Source: Arabidopsis thaliana (Eukaryota > Streptophyta > Magnoliopsida > Brassicales > Brassicaceae). From it: a DNA stretch of 64,000 nucleotides. The position numbers were made by a program, and so were the translations under genes. Below the pieces are notes generated by a model. That model made no database searches. It had not been told where the DNA came from and saw only the letters and a list, made by a program, of their open reading frames with translations. The DNA lies in the NCBI RefSeq assembly GCF_000001735.4, contig NC_003070.9, forward strand, positions 24,909,971 to 24,973,970, given 5' to 3'. Position 1 is the stretch's first letter, and every line of letters starts with the position of its first letter. This document shows positions 48,545 through 60,009 of this stretch, piece by piece.

Positions 48545-48850
48545 TAACATGCTCTCTCAAAATAGAGGGATTTGTGGAACTCCAATCTTGTCACCTATAA
48601 TGAGAGTGAACCAATGTCGATTTAGTGACTTGATGAGGCTATTTGCTAGTTAAATCAATTGTTGGTGTTAGCCATTTATGGCAATATGTTTCGTCCAAGA
48701 ATGAAACACTAGATTTGTGAAGAGGTAAATCATAAATGGCTTCTTCATTGTCAAATCAAATACCAAATTTTGTAAGCAGAGAATATTCCTCAATTGAGTC
48801 GGATGTTGTGTTTGCTATTGAACAATATTCTACCTCAATTGTGAAAATCC
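48545..48850 (-). pseudogene. Decayed Copia RNase H/C-terminal fragment
   Basis: Minus-strand translation in two frames gives EVEYCSIANTTSDSIEE, VFHSWTKHIAI and LIKSLNRHWFTLIIGDKIGV. These follow the order of Copia polyprotein ends: AEAEYRSMA..., the VFHERTKHIEIDCHF region, then the ADxLTKPL...F...KLGV tail. Frameshifts and stops break it. No LTRs or primer site are seen, so it is a truncated fossil of the retroelement. Confidence 0.75.
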
Positions 48851-49581
48851 ATGATAAATTTTACATTTGTTAATATAATTATTTTGACGTCGAATAGTTT
48901 ACTTTCTATTAATTTACAAACTTATTTGCCTTGAATTTTTTTCAAAAAATAAAATAAAATAGTATACCTTAAAAAAGTCTCTAATTTTTCAGTAACCATA
49001 TGATTAATGAATACTTTTATGTTAAGAATAAGATTTGAATACCTTACTTTCTACTCATTATCATTAAAAAGTAAATTATATTTATTATTTTTGCCAACAA
49101 TGTATTCAAATTTAATTGTTAAATAATTTCAAAATATTCAAATTTAAGATTCTTAATTCTTCTTTTGCTTACATACAAAAATTCTTCTCATTCATTGACT
49201 TAAAAATTCATCTAAACTCAAATCACCAACTTATATTGTTTTGTTAATTAAACGAATTATTATTTATGTTTTTTTAACGATAAATAACTAAAACAATCGC
49301 AGCATGGGGAATCTCCATCCACCAATAAAATCATTTCCTAATTTTTGACTTTTAAAACCTTTTGACAAAAACCAGATATTCTCTCCCATTTCCCTCAATC
49401 ATCCAAACCACGCGCCGCCTCTAATCTCTCACGCGCCGCGGTCCGATTTCAAATCCTCCATCAATTTCTCCATCCCCTCTTCTCGTTTATTCATCAAGAT
49501 CTCACAAAATCCAAATTTAACTATAGGGTTTCAATTACTTCGATCAAAAGGTATCTAATTTATGAATTAGAATTCATCATC
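48851..49581. other. Promoter region of the ABHD17-like gene
   Basis: AT-rich. A GC-rich patch with two CACGCGCCGC-like boxes (about 49410-49440) lies some 150 bp before the start codon. No other gene seen. Confidence 0.5.
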
Positions 49582-51285
49582 ATGGGAGGTGTTACATCAT
49601 CGATCGCTGCTAAATTTGCTTTCTTTCCACCAACGCCACCGTCGTATGAGGTTATAGCCGACGATAGCTGCGGTGGACGTTTATACATACCGGAGATTCC
49701 TCGCCGTGATGATGTTGATATATTGAAGCTTCGTACTCGTTGTGGTAATGAGATCGTTGCTGTTTATGTGAAACATTCAAAAGCTAATGGCACGCTTTTG
49801 TATTCTCATGGTAACGCTGCTGATTTGGGTCAAATGTTTGAGCTTTTCGTTGAGCTTAGCAATCGCCTTCGCGTCAATCTTATGGGGTAAAACATTTATG
49901 TTATTGAATCTTAAGACATTATGCATAATTGGTTTGTTACAGCTTCGAAGTTCAGACATTTTGTAGAAAGATTACTACTTTGCTTTGCTTTGTAAAGATC
50001 AGTGCTTTAGAGCTTCAAAGTTGAGACATTTTCATCGAAAAACTAAGACTTTTCTTTGTTTATAATTTGCCCCAAAACTAGGATCTGTTGATACATTGTT
50101 ATAGACATGTAATGAATTGTTCGTGTTTTAGGTTTTTTAGTAAAGGATAAGTTTTTGAGAATTTAAGTAGAATTGGTTTTTGTGGTCTTATAGTAATATG
50201 TTGTTAGAAGAATCAATCCATGTAAAACAAACAGTGTGTTATAGTTTCAAAGTTTGTGCCTTTAACCTGAGGCAATTAATCCATATCAGTCACACTTTCC
50301 CTATGCTTGTCATTGCCAAAACTAGGATCTGTTGTTACATTTTGTTATAATGTGTGACTTAACATTTCAACTTTCCTTTCGTGATTGATTCATTTCCATC
50401 TAAAGGTCTTCTATGACTTGCTATCTTGCTTTCGTCACCGTTGATAAATTGTTTCTCATATATTAGTGACTGTTAGATTGTTTTCTAATGTGTTCATCGG
50501 TTTTTCTTTCTCAGGTATGATTACTCTGGTTATGGTCAGTCTACTGGACAGGTGTAGTTTCGAGATTACTACTCTGTGTTATGAAATATGAACTTTCATG
50601 GATTGTTTCTCATTGATATAGACTTGGTATATGAATCAGGCTAGCGAGTGTAATACATATGCTGATATAGAGGCATCATATAAATGCCTCAAGGAAAAGT
50701 ACGGTGTAAAAGACGATCAACTGATAGTATATGGTCAATCTGTTGGTAGTGGACCTACGGTTGATCTAGCTTCACGCACACCTAACTTAAGAGGCGTGGT
50801 TTTACAGTGTCCTATCCTGTCTGGGATGAGGGTTTTGTATCCTGTGAAATGTACATATTGGTTTGACATTTACAAGGTGATTTACTAAACATCAAATTTG
50901 CTTCTGATTACATATATAGCTTCTAAAATGGCGCAATTTCATGTTTTTCAGAATATTGACAAGATCGGCTCAGTTACCTGTCCTGTATTAGTAATCCATG
51001 TAAGTGACACCATCATCTGACTTCTTGCATTGCTTTGGCTTTGAGTGTGATTGTTATAAGACAGGTCACTGAACTCTCTTGTTGGTCTATTAGGGTACTG
51101 CGGATGAAGTAGTTGATTGGTCTCACGGAAAACGGCTCTGGGAACTCAGCAAAGAGAAGTATGAACCTTTGTGGATAAGTGGAGGTGGACACTGTGACCT
51201 TGAACTCTATCCAGATTTCATCAGACATCTGAAGAAATTTGTTGTATCACTTGGCAACAAACAAGCAGAGCAAGCTCCCACATAG
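49582..51285 (+). CDS. ABHD17-like alpha/beta hydrolase
   Basis: Five exons: 49582-49886, 50515-50551, 50640-50876, 50952-50999, 51094-51285, giving 272 aa. The N-terminus MGGVTSS is a fitting N-myristoylation site. The nucleophile elbow GQSVG puts Ser at about residue 148. Asp in [10 protein letters not shown] (about 213) and His in GGGHCDLE (about 242) complete the catalytic triad. [10 protein letters not shown] is the oxyanion-side motif typical of ABHD17/FAM108 proteins, which remove palmitate from membrane proteins in animals. Plant members are likely thioesterases as well (inference). It interrupts the LRK10L cluster. Its stop lies about 380 bp from the convergent receptor kinase gene. 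Expected locus AT1G66900. Confidence 0.92.
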
Positions 51286-51663
51286 CGAGATAGCTGATAT
51301 GTTTGAAATGGGTTATTTTCAGAGAAGGCTAGACAGTTGGCTACAGAAAGTTCAAAAGAAAGTAATAAGCCTGAGAGATTCAAGATGAGAGTGGTAATAG
51401 GTTTAGTCATTAAAAGATAAAAAAAGGTCTAGTCTGGTGACACAATGGGTCAATCTGGAATGTAAACAGTATAGTACATTTCGTGAATAAATGTATTTTC
51501 TGCTTTCATGCTTTAGTAGGTTCCAAAGAGGTTACTTTGTTTATTTCACATTCATGGATCATACTTTTATGATTCTATAACATGCCAGAGAAAGCTGTAA
51601 AAATAAATAAATGTATTGGCTACTTTTTTTGGCTTTAATAGGCTCCAAAGAGGGTTTCTTTCT

Positions 51664-54040
51664 TTATGCAACATTTATGGAGCATATTTCTGTGTATGCC
51701 GAGATATCCTCTGAAAAAGTAGAAGATTCTTGAAGAGTTGCTGTGGGGATTTGCTGCAAAACAGGCCTAGGAGGGACTTCAAGAGCATCCAGGTTTCCTT
51801 CCATCATCTCTACGACTCTATTCATTGCTGGGCGATCTAATGGCCAAGGCTGAATACACCACAAACCTACCAACGTCATCTTCTTTGCTATCTCATCTTC
51901 TTCGTTACTGATTGCAGTCTCGATACTCTTTCCATTGTGTGCCTTTTCAAGATCCCTATATATCCATTCGGGAAAGTACATTGAGCTTGTGCTTGATGTA
52001 GTGTCCTCGGTTGATGTTTTGTTCCTAGCTCCTATTATATCAAGAACCAACATTCCATAGCTATACACATCTGACTTGTGGGAGACTCTACCGTACACTC
52101 TTGAAAACACTTCGGGTGCAATGTACCCTATCGTTCCTCTTGTGTCCATTAGTGACAAGATACTTTCTTTCCTCTCGCATAGCTTAGCAAGGCCAAAGTC
52201 TGAAACTTTCGGGGAAAGATTGTCATCTAAGAGTACATTCTGTGGTTTTATGTCGAAATGTACAATCCTTGTTCTGCAACCATGGTGTAAGTACTCTAGA
52301 CCACGAGCAACGCCTAACGCGATCCCATATAGTTCCCTCCAGTCCATAGTTGATGACTTCTTGCTTGAGATGAACTTATCAAGAGACCCGTTTTCCATAA
52401 ATTCGTAAATAATTGCTCTCTTGTAACCTTCAGAGCAGAATCCTAGGAGGGTAACAATGTTGACATGCGAAGTTTGGCTCATGCTTGCAACTTCATTGAT
52501 GAAGTCTTCACCATTACCCTGCGACTCTTTTAAGACTTTCACAGCAACACTACGACCGTCATAAAGTGTTCCTCTATAAACAGTTCCAAATCCGCCTTTT
52601 CCAATCACTTCGGCGAATGACTTCGTTATACTCGTTACTTGCGCGTAGCTATAGTGTTTCAGTGGAATAAGGGCCTTTAGATTCTGTTGTCTTGAATCAT
52701 CTGATGTCCTCATTCTTGGATCATTCAATGTCTTTCTTTGCCGTCTGATGAGACAGTTCAAACATGTGACTACAAGAATTACGCCCATCATTGCAAAGGA
52801 AGCAGCCCCAATGCCTAAGACATAAATAACGATAAAAAATAGTTTTAATATTACTTCAACAACCCCTTCAACAAGGTATTCAAATTAGAAATAGGTTAAG
52901 CACCTGCTTTTGCTCCAGTAGAGAGGCTTGTATCTGTGGAATGGCACCAGAAAAAAAGGTTAGTATTCGAACTAAATACATACCTGTGAATCTTACTGGA
53001 AATGAAAAACTTGAAACTCGAAGGAGTTTCTGTATATAGTTATCAGAAACTAAGAGAATTTTCTGTAGATGATCCAATCAAAAAGTCGATTTAGGGAAGG
53101 GACTAGTGGTGATTCTTGTGGAAGAACCATTAGGAAATTAGAACATGTAGGAAATAATACCCTTGTTTCTAGTAGGGTTTTGTGGCTCTTGCCTATAATA
53201 GCAGACGAATCTACTTGAGGTTTGACTAAATCCACAAGCACCCTTAGAGTCTATGCACGTCCGGCAATCTGAGTTAACTTCAAGCGCGAAACCATCTTCA
53301 AGTGCAATCTTTAGATTATCTGTACTTGGAGTACTCTCCAGTGTGTTCAGCGCGGTTCTAGAAGCGGGATTACTGACGTTTCTACTGCAAGATCCCCCAA
53401 AGTCGTTTAAAAGGAAACTATTCCCTTCAAGTTTAAGGGACGGCGGAAGGAACGTGAGGTTTCTCGTCAGATAATAATTTCTTCTATCATCAGTCCCATC
53501 ATCTGGACAATCAAGCTCTTTAACAAAAGTAGAAACAAACGATGAAACGTTTCGGTTGCAGTCGTAATAAATGGTTAGCAGGTCGGTGGTAGAAGCAAGT
53601 GGAAGGACGGTTTCGTTGAATGACGTAGTGAAGGAATTTGGGAGACACGGATCGTCGATATTATCGGATCTGGCGAGTGTTATGATACCAGAGTCATAAT
53701 CCGCACCTAGGATTCTAAATTTGACAGAAGAAATGCTAAGCTCTGGGACTCCTGCGTTACAGTCAAGCTCGAAGTCAGGGTGACCGCATTCTTTTCTGCC
53801 AGCAATCCAGAAAGGGTACAAGAGACCTCTCTGATTACCACAAGTAAACGAGGGACTGCAGAGTATGTGATTCCCATCGGCTGATAAAACACAAGATATA
53901 TGGATCACAAAGAGCATCCATATGAAGCTATAGGACATAGATTTGGTCAGAGAAAGAGAAAAATTGATCATCGTGTTGCAGGTGAATGATAAAAAAAAGA
54001 TGGTGAAGAAGAGATAAATCGATAAGAAGCAAGTGGCCAT
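51664..54040 (-). CDS. LRK10L-2 type receptor kinase, single type-2 ectodomain
   Basis: Exons 54040-53161, 52933-52904 and 52814-51664. The type-2 GUB_WAK ectodomain ([20 protein letters not shown]) is followed by a 10-codon mini-exon, a TM helix ([13 protein letters not shown]) and the kinase. The kinase has [26 protein letters not shown] (non-RD, catalytic Asp kept) and DFG. The tail is [12 protein letters not shown]. Non-RD receptor kinases are often linked to immune signalling (general knowledge). Start uncertain: 54040 gives a longer hydrophobic leader, while the Met at 53938 ([16 protein letters not shown]) gives a classic signal peptide. The kinase is nearly identical to the neighbour at 55440-57462 over a tract of about 750 bp. 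Expected locus AT1G66910. Confidence 0.92.
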
Positions 54041-54084
54041 GGTGAAGGTCGAAAAGGATCAAGTCAAGGAAAGTTAGTTGACCC

Positions 54085-54106
54085 AAAGTCAAGGAAGGAC
54101 AGTGAC
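54085..54106 (-). promoter_or_regulatory. Shared LRK10L upstream element (minus copy)
   Basis: Minus-strand TGTCACTGTCCTTCCTTGAC, the counterpart of the element at 38652, just before the start at 54040. More TTGAC cores follow within 40 bp. Confidence 0.45.
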
Positions 54107-54109
54107 ATA

Positions 54110-55439
54110 TACAAAGAGACTTTTTTGGAGTCCTTATTAGTTTCAGATACTAAGTTATTTCTGAAAACTAATGAGAATCTAAAGATATTACAGAAAATAT
54201 TGGAGTGTGAAAAAAGGCAAAGACCGTCATTCACTATTGAAACTAACTGATATCGAAGATGAAAATTCAATTTGTGACTAGTTCATGCCAATTTTCAAAT
54301 CAGTTAAGTTAGAACTCTTTCTAAGCTCAGTAACAGGAGAACAAACACAACCATACGTCCTGATATATATACTGCTCCTTTCCGCAAAGATTACACTTAA
54401 TCGGTCTTACACAACCCTAACACACTTGTTAGTTTGTTCCTGGCCAACTTCTAACTCATGACCACAGATTGTCCCCGATCACTCTACAAAATTACCGTGC
54501 ATAACGGTCTTCTCTGACAACTACGGTCTCTTTAGAAATACCACCAACAGACCCTCTCCTCATAAACTGAGAAGACATTGCATTCTTGTTTATTCCAAAA
54601 GTCTGATGTCTCCATAAGAAGGTTCAGGCCACCTTGCTTACCAAGTTACCATCAAATTAAAATTCATTCCTGTTTTTTCCAAATGCCCCATACAATCCAA
54701 GGAATTGCCAATTGCAGATCACGGGGAATGTCATTGTTTTCCATCAACTGAAAGATAAATTACATGTTCTCTTTAAGAAAATCTGAGAAATGGTATATAG
54801 GAATATCACATACTTTAAGAAAAATAAAATGATAATTACATAAACTAAGAATGTTTTTGATTGATATATGCATAGTCCATTTGAGTCCCCTCATGAAAAA
54901 TAAGTACATTTAAAAACTTGATAGTGATCTAAAAATTGAAGAAATAAATAGGTCCAGATTAAAACCAAAACGAGTATGTTGCTTCCTTCTGAGTATGGAT
55001 GATATCACTACCTTCCTTCTCGAAACAACTATATCATTTCTAATCTAATTCTCATTCTATATTCCTAATGATATATAGTATCTGTAATATCTACAAATCA
55101 AAAGTTAGTTTCTTTAGTTTTTCCGAATAGTAATAATACAGAAAATTAGAGTTATCAAAGACGAGTCAGTTTAATTTGTAAGAATTTTCTAGGAAGTTGA
55201 GGCAAAACATGGAACTAAATCTTGAGTGGGAATGGAAGGACTTATTTGTAAACATAGACCACACTTTCTCCTAACCAAAACCTGTTTTTGTTCATGCATT
55301 AAATACCGTCTATGACTTACTGACCTTAGAAAATTCAACAAATGTGTTCTATTCTTTTTTATGCAAAGAAAATTTACGTTCAAACGACAGAGATTTACTC
55401 ATAAGCTAAAAGCTTGCGAGTTACAGTTTACAGAGAAAA
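54110..55439. other. Spacer between two minus-strand LRK10L genes
   Basis: About 1.3 kb. It holds the promoter of the gene ending at 51664 and the 3' flank of the next. I see no remnant of a type-1 ectodomain. Confidence 0.5.
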
Positions 55440-57462
55440 TCATATCTCAGAGGAGATTGAATTTTCCTCTGAAATCCAGGAAGAATCGAGATGAGGCACT
55501 ACAGAGCATTGCAAAACAGGCCTAGGAGGCACTTCAAGAGCATCCAGGTTTCCTTCCATCATCTCTACCACTCTGTTCATCGCCGGGCGATCTAATGGCC
55601 AAGGCTGAATACACCACAAACCTACCAACGTCATCTTCTTTGCTATCTCATCTTCTTCGCTTCTATTCACGATAAGCCTTCCATTGTCTCCCTTCTCAAG
55701 ATCCTTATATATCCATTCGGGAAAGTACATTGAGCTTGTGCTAGATGTAGTGTCCTCGGTTGATGTTTTGTTCCTAGCTCCTATTATATCAAGAACCAAC
55801 ATTCCATAGCTATACACATCTGACTTGTGGGAGACGCTACCGTACACTCTCGAAAACACTTCAGGTGCAATGTACCCTATCGTTCCTCTTGTGTCCATTA
55901 GTGACAAGATACTTTCTTTCCTCTCGCATAGCTTAGCAAGGCCAAAGTCTGATACTTTCGGGGAAAGATTGTCATCTAAGAGTACATTCTGTGGTTTTAT
56001 GTCGAAATGTACAATCCTTGTTCTGCAACCATGGTGTAAGTACTCTAGACCACGAGCAACGCCTAACGCGATCCCATATAGTTCCCTCCAGTCCATAGTT
56101 GATGACTTCTTGCTTGAGATGAACTTATCAAGAGACCCGTTTTCCATAAATTCGTAAATAATTGCTCTCTTGTAACCTTCAGAGCAGAATCCTAGGAGGG
56201 TAACAATGTTGACATGTGAAGTTTGGCTCATGCTTGCAACTTCATTGATAAAGTCTTCACCATTATTACCTTTTAAGTCTTTCAAAACCTTCACTGCAAC
56301 CATACGGCCATCAGAAAGGGTTCCCCTATAGACAATTCCGAATCCGCCTCGCCCCACCACTTCTGCGAATGAGTTTGTAATTCTCTTCACTTGTTCGTAG
56401 CTATATTGCTTCAGTTGAATAAGTGCTTTGATTCTTGGTTTTGGAATATGTTCCTTGAGGTCTTGTTGACCCTTATCATTTGAAGTTTTTTGCTTTCGGA
56501 TAATATGGACAACCAATGTTAAGACCAAGAATGGAAGTAGAGAAACACCTGCTATTGTAGCTGAAACCACAAAATTGTTTGGTTAAAAAGATCAAAAACA
56601 GTATTCATAACCAAATTAAGTTTATTTGAAAGAATAGGAGAAGGTAAAACACCTATTTTCGCTTCAGAAGACAAGCCTACAATAATGATTTTCAGTTTCA
56701 TTTCAGTATAAAGTTGTTAAAGAAAATGGATATGAAAGGATTAAGATACTTACGAGTTGGTAGATTGAGTGGCCGGCATTTAGTTTCTAATGGTAAGGTT
56801 CCGGTAAAGCCGCAATATTTATGAGAAGATGAACATTCTTGACACGAATTTTCATCGATTCTCAACCTCACCTCAAATCCATTTCTTACATCCCTTACCA
56901 AACTTGTTATATTCAACCTTTTCTCGTTTGGAACGAAACTCGTAGGAATGTTCACGGTGAAACGGGCTTCGCAGCTAACAGGATTTTCAAGGTTGTCAGA
57001 CACTGAGACCGAACCTATCGCAGGACATCCGTACCTTGCAAGGTCAGGAATAACAGGGTAGCAACGGTAGAGTGTGACGCTCTTGTAGGTTGGCAAAATA
57101 TCGAATATTTCTGGTGGCAAAGTCGCGTTGGCGAATGGGAATGGAGAGAGGCAAATGGACTGTAAAAAGTCTGTTCTGGCAACTCTTAGAGTGTTATATG
57201 TATGATTTATACTAAGAACATGGTACAAATGGTCTGAGATGGTTAAAGAGGTGATGTTATCAAGGCAGTGAAGCTCCAGCAATGGATGACCGCAAACTTC
57301 GGGACGATTCCCTCCCCAGAAGGGAAAACCGGCAGTGATGTTTCCACACTGAAACTGAGATTCGCACCATCCAAGTGTTTGTTTACTTGAAGCACAAGGA
57401 AGATGGTAAAATAAAGAGAAGAAGAGGAACAAGACCAAACAAGAACTGGGGAGATAGTACAT
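55440..57462 (-). CDS. LRK10L-2 type receptor kinase, single type-1 ectodomain
   Basis: Exons 57462-56754, 56676-56653 and 56560-55440 encode 617 aa. Signal peptide [20 protein letters not shown], type-1 GUB_WAK ectodomain ([19 protein letters not shown]), an 8-codon mini-exon, a TM helix ([17 protein letters not shown]) and a non-RD kinase ([22 protein letters not shown]). The ectodomain class differs from that of the gene at 51664-54040, although the kinases are almost the same. The shared W-box element lies about 75 bp upstream. The tail is [12 protein letters not shown]. Expected locus AT1G66920. Confidence 0.93.
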
Positions 57463-57537
57463 GATCGGTTTGATCTATGAACAATGTGTCTTGTGGTGAG
57501 ATGTAGCAAAAAGAGAGAGATATCGGAAAGGAGCACC

Positions 57538-57561
57538 CTAAGTCAAGGAATGATAGTGACA
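57538..57561 (-). promoter_or_regulatory. Shared LRK10L upstream element with W-box (minus copy)
   Basis: Minus-strand TGTCACTATCATTCCTTGAC then TTAG, one or two changes from the copies at 38652 and 40021. TTGACT is a W-box. Confidence 0.55.
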
Positions 57562-58515
57562 GATACAGAGAGATTTGGAGTCTTTTTTTTTATCACGTCT
57601 ATATTAGTTGACCCTAAAAATGGTGTTTCTCAATTATTTTCTTTAGATTTTGGTTTTAGTAAATTGTGGAGTTAAGTCTTCAGTGGGAATGAGAGGGATT
57701 TGCCAATAAAGCTTTACCATACTATCTCTTATCTCCTAAATCTGTTTGTCTTCGTTATTCTAAAGATGACAAAAGAGAATATAGGAGATTGGAAAAGTCA
57801 ATAATTTGTTCAGTCAAAGACTTAGGTTCACACTTTCAATTATACTAGATTAGGATGTGTTACCAAACGGGTTTCTTATTTAATAATTCAGTAACAACAT
57901 TAAACTAATATAAATAATGTTAAGAAATAATTATAATTGATACATTTCTTAGAATGAAAATTAAAATGTATTTCAAAACGTGTAAATTTTTAGGTGCAGG
58001 AACCAACCGAGGGATGTCGACAAGAGCTACAACTGGTAAGAAGTTATGTTCGAGAAACGTTTTGAGACTCATGTCTCTGACTCCAGTGAACTGTTGCAGC
58101 ATTGGTGGCACTGAGGAATTTGTTCCTTCTCTTTGTTCTAGTTTAGTCTTTCGGATGACAATAAGATGATGGTTTAAAAATAGAATAGAGCAAAATAAAA
58201 AGGAAACATTTTTGTTCTTATTTTCTTGAAAATTAGACCAAACAAGACACGTATATCTACAGTCATGATAAAACCGGATGACATTGTACTGATTACTGAG
58301 GATGTCTCCAATATTATGACCAATAGTGTTTCTAGAAACAAGCTCTGGTTTGAGTACGAATCGGTTATGAGCTCTATGACGAGTTCTTTATTTTTTATTT
58401 TTTTTAGAAGAACACAAAGTTTAGAATAAGAAAACACTCCTCTGGTTTAGTAGTGATTCGTCATCAGTGAAGCATTATTTTGTTGGATAAAAATAAGGGT
58501 TTTAATATCACCCAA
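57562..58515. other. Spacer with coding-like patch
   Basis: At 57985-58170 a higher-complexity patch is open on both strands but matches no family I know. The rest is AT-rich promoter DNA. Confidence 0.4.
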
Positions 58516-59810
58516 TCGGTCCACTTGCATTTTGTTTCCTAAATTAAAATATAGTTTCTCCAAACTATCATGTAACTATGAGTATATTTATATGTAATTA
58601 ATTACTTCATTAAATCAATCCACATTAATGAAATAAGTTTCTGAATGTTGACTTATTATTTTAATACTTGTGCTTTTGCATGTTCTAAATATAAAATATC
58701 TGAAGCATTAATTTGTTGGGTAAACGAGAGGCTTTGATCTCACATGGTACACTTGACATTTTCTCTTAAAAAATATGTGTTCCCACAAGAAATGTCATCA
58801 TCTAATTGTTGTCACATGTAACTAGTACATCTAAGTTAAAGTCTGGTGAGTTACTTGTTTAACGCTTGATAGTGCTTTTGTATATTCTAAAGTCTAAACA
58901 TTTGAGTTATTAACTTTTGGGTAAAAGAAAGTTTTTATTTTACCCCATTGGTCTATTTGGCATTTGTTTTTTCTTAAAATATTTTTTTTCTTTGAAATAT
59001 CAGCTAATTATTGTCACATTTAATTAGTACATCTAAATTTACAATTAAGAAATCAATTTCTAGAATGTTGAAAATTTTGTTCAATTCATGATAATTTTGC
59101 TTGTTCTAAATTCTTTAACATCAATTTATTAGTTACGACAATGTTGCTTGTTCTATTCACATTAATTTGTTAGTTACGACTTACGACAATGGTTTTGACC
59201 GTTGACAAAAAAAAACAACACATTATAGGGATCCACTTGACATTTATTATTTTAAATAATAATATTTTTATTTTCTGCAAAAAAATTATTTGATTTCCAT
59301 TGACTTTGGAAAACTTATGTATTTGATGTTAAACTGTTTTTTTCTTTTAGATTTAATTTAACATTATATTTCAAATAAATAAAATACAGTTGAATTATTC
59401 GAATTGTTTCTAAACCCGGTAAACAAAATCCAAACTACCCAAAAATATATGAATTACTCAAAATATTCCAGTACAAAAAAAAATTTCCAAACGAATTTAA
59501 AGTACTCAAAAAGTAAACTAAGTACCCGAAACTAGATAAAAATGGGTTAATTAGATTTTTTTTTTTAAGTACCCGTTTGGATCAAAAAGTTTCGGTGCCC
59601 GTAATACTGGCCTCTAAGACCAGTTCGTATCAGATATTTCTAATTTAGTTTGATTCGAATTTTTGAGTACGGGTATTTTGTACGTTTGCTTGTTTAAAAT
59701 ATTTAAAACACTATTTGTTAGCTACGAGATGAGTTTTGATAGTTGACAAAATAAAAATAAATAAGAGTTTGGATCTCATTTTAATGATCCACTTGGCATT
59801 TACTATTTGA
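58516..59810. repeat. Diverged direct-repeat array upstream of an LRK10L gene
   Basis: The motif (G)GTCCACTTG(G)CATTT recurs in diverged form at about 58518, 58745, 58948, 59230 and 59785, mostly 200-280 bp apart. Each copy is followed by T/A-rich DNA and preceded by GGGT and GTTGAC-like stretches. It looks like an old tandem array. A different repeat with ACCCG motifs lies at 59400-59690 where one unit would be missing. Confidence 0.55.
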
Positions 59811-60009
59811 AATAAAATTAGTTTTCCTTCCCAATAAAATTGTTTTATTTCATTGTTACTGGTAAAGTAATGTGATCAAAGTAAGATCTTCGTATTTTTG
59901 TATATGTCACCTGTCTCTATGCTTCTCTCTCTCACGCTCTCTATCTAAAGTCAATTGCTCCTCTCCGCTCAACACAAACCAAACGCAGGAGACACACTGT
60001 TCACAAATC

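Noticed and set aside
52076-52408. Plus-strand 110-codon frame, repeated identically in type at 55825-56157
   Set aside because: Antisense shadows of the conserved kinase exons; repeated only because the kinases are near-identical.
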